36,722 nt of DNA. It comes from Clostridiales bacterium. Its GTDB lineage: Bacteria > Bacillota > Clostridia > Christensenellales > Aristaeellaceae. Positions within the stretch are counted from its first letter, which is position 1. The number at the start of each line of letters is the position of its first letter. The stretch covers positions 1-36,722 of the forward strand of contig JAIKWZ010000038.1 in assembly GCA_024684375.1 (NCBI GenBank), given 5' to 3'. Shown here piece by piece: positions 31,226 through 36,722 of this stretch. Made by a program: the position numbers and the translations under genes. The notes under the pieces are model-generated. The model was not told the DNA's origin and made no database searches. It worked only from the letters and a program-made list of their open reading frames with translations.

Positions 31226-32470
31226 ATGAAGAATATGATAGTGCTTGTGCTTTCGCTCGCGCTTATTATTTCCGTATTAGCTCCGGCGCAGGGAGAAACG
31301 GTGTATCCCCCGATGCCTGAAGAGGCGGCAGTATTTGAAGGCAGCTGGCAGTGCGATGGCACCTTCGCTCAGGTCGGGTGGTATGAGGGCGCCTTCGCGA
31401 TACTTGTGATCAGGGAAAGCAAAAGCGGGCAGACCGAGTGGCAGTACGTCTGCGCCTACGACGCGGACTCAGCCTCGCTCAGGTCCGTATCCGGCGTGAT
31501 GAACAACGTGTTATACGACGAAAACGGTGAATACGTCTCCACCGATACCGTATACGGGGACGGCGCCGCCGTCTTTACGCTGGACGCGGAAGGCCGCCTC
31601 ATCTGGCAGGATGAAAAAGACGATGCCGGCAAAGACCTGCGCTTTGAAAAGCTGGAAAACTTCGAGCCGCCGTTTAAAACTGTGGGTGAAGCCATGGATT
31701 CCGAGGGTTATACCGGCCTGGCCTCGAGCTTTGAAAACTGCTTTGTCATCATCGTGGAAGCGGACGGCAGCTACCTGCGGTTGGTGACGGAGCTGGACGA
31801 AACAGCCGAGAAACTCGGCAAAGCCATAGCGAAAGCCGAGAACATGTCCGCCGCGAACGGGGAATACATCGCATACCTGAAAACGCTGCCCGTAACTTAC
31901 TTCGAGGAGATCACTCTGCCTCCCATGTCGCAGGAGGAGATCGACGCCCTGTCCGGCAGAACCATAGCCGAGCTTGAGAAAGAAGGCTTTGAGGCTCCCT
32001 TCCACCGCGGCAGCGGATCCGGCGACATCAGCTTCTTCCTTGTCAAGGATCTGTACGAATATGAGTTCACAGTCAACGAGTCCTATGAAGAGTATCAGCT
32101 GCTGTGCGAAGACAAGGTCGAGCCCGGCATATTCACTCTGAAAAGCGGCCGGCTGCTGGGTCCCTCCGCCAATATGCTCGACCTTAACTGGCAGCCCGAC
32201 GGCTCCCACTACGAATATGAAGACTTGGGCGCGGGCTATTTCGGCAGCTCCTCCGACTTTATGGACATTTTTGCCGAAGCGCTCCGGGGCGGTGAGATCG
32301 ATCCGGAAAGCCTGTTCTCTGCTATGGCCGAAGCTTTTCCGGAGAATGCCGATGAGATCCAGGCCTATATCGAAAAGTTCCGGGAGATGTACTCTTCCGG
32401 CATGGCGCTCCCTGAAGCCGGCGAAGCGGAGTCTGACGGCGGGGACACGGCTGTCTTCGGGGAGGACTGA
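31226..32470 (+). CDS. Exported acidic protein, unknown function
   Basis: A 414-residue protein with a signal peptide (MKNMIVLVLSLALIISVLAPAQG) and no lipobox. The mature part is acidic and starts with a segment resembling a lipocalin-like strand pattern (FEGSWQCDGTFAQVGWYEG). Later there are helical stretches rich in Glu (about residues 180-235), a Gly/Tyr/Ser-rich stretch, and an acidic tail ending AVFGED. I recognise no family or catalytic motif. AAAGGAG (31208-31214) precedes ATG 31226; the upstream in-frame extension overlaps the promoter and is excluded. It is monocistronic and divergent from the 11-gene cluster. Confidence 0.75.
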   Translation: MKNMIVLVLSLALIISVLAPAQGETVYPPMPEEAAVFEGSWQCDGTFAQVGWYEGAFAILVIRESKSGQTEWQYVCAYDADSASLRSVSGVMNNVLYDENGEYVSTDTVYGDGAAVFTLDAEGRLIWQDEKDDAGKDLRFEKLENFEPPFKTVGEAMDSEGYTGLASSFENCFVIIVEADGSYLRLVTELDETAEKLGKAIAKAENMSAANGEYIAYLKTLPVTYFEEITLPPMSQEEIDALSGRTIAELEKEGFEAPFHRGSGSGDISFFLVKDLYEYEFTVNESYEEYQLLCEDKVEPGIFTLKSGRLLGPSANMLDLNWQPDGSHYEYEDLGAGYFGSSSDFMDIFAEALRGGEIDPESLFSAMAEAFPENADEIQAYIEKFREMYSSGMALPEAGEAESDGGDTAVFGED

Positions 32471-32506
32471 TCCTCCTGCCGCGCACGCCTCTGCAAAGCC
32501 AAAAAC

Positions 32507-32536
32507 GCGCCCGGAACGAATGACCGTTCCGGGCGC
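32507..32536 (+). terminator. Possible terminator
   Basis: GCGCCCGGAAC / GTTCCGGGCGC is a perfect 11-bp stem (32507-32517 with 32526-32536). A T-run is missing, so termination may be partial. Confidence 0.55.
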
Positions 32537-32585
32537 TGTATATGCGCGTGGCTTTGGAAAACTGCCCTTTTTTCCCGCTCGGGTA

Positions 32586-32614
32586 TTCCCTTCGAATGCT
32601 GTGTGTGCTATAAT
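32586..32614 (+). promoter_or_regulatory. Predicted promoter for the glycopolymer cluster
   Basis: TTCCCT (32586-32591), 17-bp spacer, perfect TATAAT (32609-32614), about 100 bases before the first glycosyltransferase. The -35 is weak. Confidence 0.55.
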
Positions 32615-32713
32615 TCTTTTATTAAACTATGCTGTGTCAGCGCCGCGCTCAGTATCGGCATTTTACCGAAAGCGGCATTATGCGACGCGCAGGAACGGTT
32701 ACCGGTGCCATCT

Positions 32714-33850
32714 ATGAAAAACAAGCCTGAAGGCCTTCTTCGTATCTCGATGCTTGGGCAAAAGCATTCGTTCAGCCGCGAAGGCGGGATAGAAGTCGCT
32801 GTGGGCGAGTTGGCAGGCAGGATGGCAGAGCTGGGGCATTTTGTTACTTTGTTCGACCGTTCACCACATCCGGACAGCATACAGCGTCCCGAAACGGAGC
32901 GCCTTAAGATCCGTTACCTTCCCACCGTGAATCATTTCGGGCTGGCGGCGCTCACCTCCTCATTTTTTGGAGCGATACGCGCTGCGTTCGGCAGGTACGA
33001 CGTGGTGCATTTTCACGCGGAAGGCCCTTCCGCGGCCTGCCTGATCCCCCGGCTTTTCGGAAAACGGGTGGTATGCACCGTACACGGCCTGGACTGGCAG
33101 CGGGAAAAATGGGGGCGCATTGCCAGCGCGTATATACATTTTGGCGAGAAAATGGCCGCAAGGCACGCAAATGAGATAATCGTTCTCAACCACAGCACTC
33201 AGGATTATTTCCTCAGGACGTACGGCCGCGCGACACATATAATCCCAAACGGCGCCGATCCTCAAAAGAAAGTCCCTCCCCGCCTGATCTGCCAAAAATG
33301 GGATCTTGAAGAAGGCAGCTATGTTTTGTTTGTGGGGCGTCTGGTCCCTGAAAAAGGCCTCAGACTGCTTCTTAATGCCTGGAACGGGCTGAATACAGAT
33401 AAAAAACTGGTCATCGCCGGCAGCGGAGATTCGGACGCTTTCGTGCGTGAGCTGAAGCAGATGGCAGGGAAGAACGTACTGTTTACGGGGTTTGCCGACG
33501 CGCAGCTGCTGGGCGAATTGTACAGCAACGCGTATCTGTTCGTGCTGCCCTCCGATCTGGAAGGCATGCCTCTGGCCCTGCTGGAAGCCATGAGCTACGG
33601 CTGCTGCTGCCTGACGAGCGACATTCCCGCATGCAGGGAAACGGCGGGAGACAGTGCGGCGTACTTTGCCCGCGGCAGTCAGGACGCGCTTACAGGCGCG
33701 CTCACACAGCTGCTGGATAAGCCCGATATCGTGGAACGGTACAAGGAAACCTCCGCGGAATATGTGCGCAGCAGATATGTCTGGGACGACATAACCCTGC
33801 AGACCATCGCGGTATACCTCGGAAAAGGACCCGGAGCAATGCATTCATGA
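32714..33850 (+). CDS. Glycosyltransferase family 4
   Basis: A 378-residue GT-B enzyme that moves a sugar from a nucleotide donor onto a lipid-linked or surface glycan. GGIEVAVGELAGRMAELGH forms the N-terminal acceptor domain start. VGRLVPEKGL (207-216) and the E-x7-E donor motif EGMPLALLEA (283-292) are typical of GT4, and IIPNGAD precedes the C-terminal lobe. ATG 32714 is taken; a GTG nine bases upstream, with AGGA (32691-32694) before it, is an equally possible start. A reading from 32603 overlaps the promoter and is rejected. The last codons overlap the next gene as ATGA (33847-33850). Confidence 0.88.
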   Translation: MKNKPEGLLRISMLGQKHSFSREGGIEVAVGELAGRMAELGHFVTLFDRSPHPDSIQRPETERLKIRYLPTVNHFGLAALTSSFFGAIRAAFGRYDVVHFHAEGPSAACLIPRLFGKRVVCTVHGLDWQREKWGRIASAYIHFGEKMAARHANEIIVLNHSTQDYFLRTYGRATHIIPNGADPQKKVPPRLICQKWDLEEGSYVLFVGRLVPEKGLRLLLNAWNGLNTDKKLVIAGSGDSDAFVRELKQMAGKNVLFTGFADAQLLGELYSNAYLFVLPSDLEGMPLALLEAMSYGCCCLTSDIPACRETAGDSAAYFARGSQDALTGALTQLLDKPDIVERYKETSAEYVRSRYVWDDITLQTIAVYLGKGPGAMHS

Positions 33851-34995
33851 ATCTGTTGAGACTGTACAGAATGTTCAAGGCCGCATACTGCCTTATTCTG
33901 GACCATCTGGCCCTCCTGTGGGCCCGCGTATCCGGACTCCCTCGGGACGTCTGGCTTCTTTCCGAGCGCGGCTTCGACGCAAGGGACAATGCTTACGCCT
34001 TTTTCCGGTACCTGCGGACACAGCACCCTGAAGTCCGCGCCGTATACGTGATAACGCCTGATTCCCCCGACCTGCCTAAAGTGAGCGCTTTGGGAAAATA
34101 TGTGCGCTTCTGTTCGTTCAGGCACCGCGCTTACATGATGACAGCACGGATGCTCATAAGCACTCACGACTGCGGCTTCACCCCTGATCAGACTGTCTAC
34201 CACCATCTGCGCAAGCACGGTCTGTTCAAGCCCCGCGGGAAGATCGCAATGCTGCAGCACGGCGTGACGTATCAGCCCAACCACTGGTACAACCGCAGCG
34301 AATGTACGCCCGATCTGTTTGTCGCGAGCAGCGAGCTGGAAGCACGTGTGCTGACAGAGCATCTATGCCAGCCCGAGAAAACCGTAAAAGTCACCGGCAT
34401 GCCCCGCTACGACATGCTTGACAACGAAGAGGAAGAAAATCTTATTCTCGTCATGCCCACATGGCGGCGGTACCTTGTGAGTCTGACGCCCGACGCATTC
34501 AGGAAAAGCGATTACTTCAGGCATTTCGAAGACCTGATGAACGACGAGCGCCTGCTCCGGCTTCTTGAAACCCACTCATACCGTCTGGTGTTTTATCCCC
34601 ATGTGGAAATGCAGAAATACTACACGCCTTGCCGGCGCGGGAACATATCCGTCGCCACCATGCAAGACCAGGACGTCCAAAGCCTGCTGAAGCGCTGCCG
34701 GGTGCTTGTGACCGACTATTCATCCGTGTTTTTCGACGCGGCTTACATGGGAAAGACGATAGTGTTTTTTCAGCATGATCAGACCCGGTATTACGCTGAG
34801 CATTACCCCAAAGGCTTGCTTGAGTATTCCGATTTCGGCACGGTCTGCCTTACGGAAGACGAGGTGCTTAAGGCTCTGAGCGCCGCGCTCTCTCAAGAAG
34901 GCGGGACCTTGAATAGGCAGGAAGGATTTTTCAGATATCATGACAGACACAACTGTGACAGGCTTTTTGAAGCGATTCTGGAAACGCTGGGATGA
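33847..34995 (+). CDS. CDP-glycerol glycerophosphotransferase-family protein (TagB/TagF-like)
   Basis: A 382-residue protein of the PF04464 family, which transfers glycerol-phosphate (or ribitol-phosphate) from a CDP-activated donor in teichoic acid and some capsule pathways. LLSERGFDARDNAYAFF, LQHGVTY, a GMPRYDML segment and VTDYSSVFFDAAYMGK are all family hallmarks. It lacks the long N-terminal domain of polymerising TagF and so looks like a primase or side-chain enzyme. The start overlaps the GT4 stop (ATGA), and the 3' end is overlapped by the next gene. Confidence 0.92.
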   Translation: MNLLRLYRMFKAAYCLILDHLALLWARVSGLPRDVWLLSERGFDARDNAYAFFRYLRTQHPEVRAVYVITPDSPDLPKVSALGKYVRFCSFRHRAYMMTARMLISTHDCGFTPDQTVYHHLRKHGLFKPRGKIAMLQHGVTYQPNHWYNRSECTPDLFVASSELEARVLTEHLCQPEKTVKVTGMPRYDMLDNEEEENLILVMPTWRRYLVSLTPDAFRKSDYFRHFEDLMNDERLLRLLETHSYRLVFYPHVEMQKYYTPCRRGNISVATMQDQDVQSLLKRCRVLVTDYSSVFFDAAYMGKTIVFFQHDQTRYYAEHYPKGLLEYSDFGTVCLTEDEVLKALSAALSQEGGTLNRQEGFFRYHDRHNCDRLFEAILETLG

Positions 34996-36253
34996 GCGTT
35001 TGCTCGCGCTTTTCTATATCCTCACCACCGTCGTGGCGACATTTAGCTTATGCGCGAGTTTTCCGTCCTGGATAAGCACAACAAGGGGTTATCGTGTCTG
35101 GCTTAAGGCTGCCTATGTCCCCTTTGTCTGCGTAAGCGCGTACCTGTGGATATGGGGGCGCGGAGCTTACAGAAAAAACCGCTCCGCCGCCCGGGCGTGG
35201 CTTATCGAGTATCTGGCATACATCATTTTGATGTTCGTCATGACCAGCCTGATCTACTTCGTTCAAGGCGCGGATCGCGCCCTCATCATGAGGGGATATG
35301 AAAAGCTGGCATTCCAGGCGTTCACCGTTTTCATCACTATATCCGCGTTTTATATCTTCGGCCAAAAGGCCGTGGATCACACATTTTGGGGCTTCGTGCT
35401 GTTTTACGTTATCAACATTATCTTTGCCCTTTTCCGTTACGGCATTACGCCCGCGCTGCATTCCATCAGGGATTTCATCGTCAGCTTCGGTCAGGCGAAC
35501 GGTTTTATGAAAGCTCTTGAGCTGCACGACGCAGTGTTCGCTTTCGGAGTCTTTATCATCTACTATTATCTTGAAGGGGTGAAAAAGCATCCCGTAAAGT
35601 TTGCTTTGGCCGTGCTGTTCTTCCTCCTGGGCTTTAAGCGTATAGGGGCTTTGGCTATCCTTGTTGCACTGCCTCTGGGTTCGCTGCTTAAAAGATACAT
35701 CAGAGATCTCAAAAAAGCCGGGCTCATTCTGGGCGTCACGATCGTGCTGGCGGGCTTTGCCTACATCGCTTTTGTCAAATTAGGCGGCTTTTCCGCCCTG
35801 ACCCGGCTGCTGGGCATAAATTCCATGGGGCGGGATGCTATCTACGACTTCGTCGAAGACTGTTATACGCTTTCGCCGTCTTTTCTGGGTAGGGGCTTCG
35901 AGTATATAACCCAGCTGTTTAAAAACTCGACCCATCCCTCGCTCAACCTGGCCAACATCGCCGCTGTCCACAACAGCTATCTTACCGTATTCATTGAATT
36001 CGGCTTTTTCGGCTACTTCCTGTGGACGGGCTACTGGCTCGTCTGGCACCACGGCTGGACGGCCCGCTTCGGGAAAAAAGTCATGCTGGCACAGCTGCTG
36101 GTCAGCGTGTATCTGTTTGTAACCTACCTGACGGACAACACCTCGTTTTACTTTTCCACCGGGCTCGTGGCCCGGCTGATGCCCATGATGTTCATAGGCC
36201 TCGATCACAAACAGACCATTGAGTCGCCCGGTCCTGATACCACACATGTATGA
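34940..36253 (+). CDS. Wzy/O-antigen-ligase-like membrane protein
   Basis: A 437-residue integral membrane protein with about ten helices and a large loop at about residues 290-345. That loop and its borders (GRDAIYDFVEDCY, LGRGFEYITQL, then VHNSYLTVFIEFGFFGYFLW) have the H-N-x-Y/F-L pattern of O-antigen ligases and capsule polymerases. It probably polymerises or attaches the repeat unit made by the neighbouring transferases. ATG 34940 lies 56 bases inside the previous gene, with GAAGGA somewhat far upstream. A later start is possible but would cut the basic N-terminus. Confidence 0.82.
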   Translation: MTDTTVTGFLKRFWKRWDERLLALFYILTTVVATFSLCASFPSWISTTRGYRVWLKAAYVPFVCVSAYLWIWGRGAYRKNRSAARAWLIEYLAYIILMFVMTSLIYFVQGADRALIMRGYEKLAFQAFTVFITISAFYIFGQKAVDHTFWGFVLFYVINIIFALFRYGITPALHSIRDFIVSFGQANGFMKALELHDAVFAFGVFIIYYYLEGVKKHPVKFALAVLFFLLGFKRIGALAILVALPLGSLLKRYIRDLKKAGLILGVTIVLAGFAYIAFVKLGGFSALTRLLGINSMGRDAIYDFVEDCYTLSPSFLGRGFEYITQLFKNSTHPSLNLANIAAVHNSYLTVFIEFGFFGYFLWTGYWLVWHHGWTARFGKKVMLAQLLVSVYLFVTYLTDNTSFYFSTGLVARLMPMMFIGLDHKQTIESPGPDTTHV

Positions 36254-36398
36254 TCCTGATCGCAAACCGCTGACTGTATCCCCGCGCCGGCACGGAAAGG
36301 CGCTGCCCGGCCCCTGTCTCAGGCAGGCTCACTATAGTATGCTCAGGCCCCTCGTCCGCGCTCAGTGCTGCTGACGGACATACATAAGGAGAAATAAA

Positions 36399-36722
36399 AT
36401 GGATGGACAGATGAAAGTCACCGTGGGGATCTGCGCCTACAATACTGAAAAATACATAAAGCAATGCCTGCTCAGCGTGCTCGGCCAGAGCTATGAAAAC
36501 CTGGAGATCATCGTCATAGACGACGGGTCGACAGACTCTACGGGCGCATTTCTTGACACTGTCACAGACACGAGAGTGCGCGTGATCCATAAGCAGAACG
36601 AAGGGCTCTCGGCAGGGCGGGAACAGGTCGTGCAACTGATGACGGGCGACGCGTTGTATTGGCTGGACTCGGACGATTATCTTATGCCGGAAGCAATCTC
36701 CGACAGCGTTTCGCTGATGCAA
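36399..36722 (+). CDS. Glycosyltransferase family 2 (3' partial)
   Basis: The first 108 residues of a GT-A transferase run to the window end. The nucleotide-binding start KVTVGICAYNTEKYIKQCL, DDGSTD (41-46), NEGLSAGR and the metal-binding DSDD (90-93) are all typical of GT2 enzymes that build surface polysaccharides. AAGGAG (36386-36391) precedes ATG 36399. The 145-base gap from the Wzy-like gene contains no clear terminator; TATAGT near 36335 could be part of a weak promoter. It continues the glycopolymer cluster. Confidence 0.9.
   Translation, partial: MDGQMKVTVGICAYNTEKYIKQCLLSVLGQSYENLEIIVIDDGSTDSTGAFLDTVTDTRVRVIHKQNEGLSAGREQVVQLMTGDALYWLDSDDYLMPEAISDSVSLMQ

Noticed and set aside
36192..36722. 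Minus-strand open frame at the window end
   Set aside because: It is the antisense of a clear GT2 glycosyltransferase start with a good ribosome site on the plus strand.
1..36722. CRISPR array, insertion sequence, integrase, attachment site, tRNA or rRNA
   Set aside because: No repeat-spacer pattern, transposase or integrase motif, or cloverleaf was recognised by eye. A covariance-model search for tRNA and other RNA would settle this.

Overview
The window looks like chromosome of a fairly GC-rich, Gram-positive-type anaerobe of the Clostridia (inference). The grounds are strong AAGGAGG ribosome sites, sigma-70-type promoters with 17-bp spacers, a YceD-L32 pair, a CDP-glycerol phosphotransferase of the teichoic-acid type, a YheO-type regulator, and Lpl-type sugar permeases with no local ATPase. 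Many exported proteins, including both ABC solute-binding proteins, have signal peptidase I sites and no lipobox cysteine. That is unusual for a monoderm and recalls uncultured gut Clostridia such as Christensenellales-like lineages; this placement is a guess. No rRNA, tRNA, CRISPR array, transposase or phage gene was recognised.

Layout. 1-3250: end of tuf, the thrC-thrB pair, and a small two-helix membrane protein. 3250-8240: a secreted PIG-L-type deacetylase, divergent from a three-gene oligosaccharide ABC importer. 8300-10350: yceD-rpmF, yajC and a GNAT acetyltransferase. 10390-13760 (minus strand): a GH2 glycosidase followed by a metallopeptidase-like lipoprotein. 13860-16870: a polar amino-acid ABC importer whose permease carries an extra extracytoplasmic domain. 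16880-18000 (minus): an exported NUP-family protein. 18120-22160: a ridA, aminotransferase, NhaC-type antiporter, YheO-type regulator operon behind a promoter with AT-rich palindromes. 22160-24830: an exported tyrosine-phosphatase-like protein (minus) and a membrane-anchored degenerate NodB/peptidoglycan-binding protein (plus).

24830-31000 (minus) is the most unusual part: eleven tightly packed or overlapping genes read from one strong promoter. They encode a CAT-like acetyltransferase, DUF3795, a VOC protein, a broken yjdF, a CDP-alcohol phosphatidyltransferase, a GNAT-NlpC/P60-like fusion, a small membrane protein, an MBL-fold hydrolase, a 4-TM protein, a second GNAT and an alpha/beta hydrolase. 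The promoter carries CGAAC-N4-GTTCG, the form of a Gram-positive LexA (SOS) box, directly at the expected transcription start. The gene content resembles a small-molecule detoxification or modification cassette, possibly damage-inducible (inference).

31160-36722 (plus): a secreted acidic orphan protein, then a cell-surface glycopolymer cluster (GT4 glycosyltransferase, CDP-glycerol phosphotransferase, Wzy/ligase-like membrane protein, and a GT2 glycosyltransferase cut by the window end).
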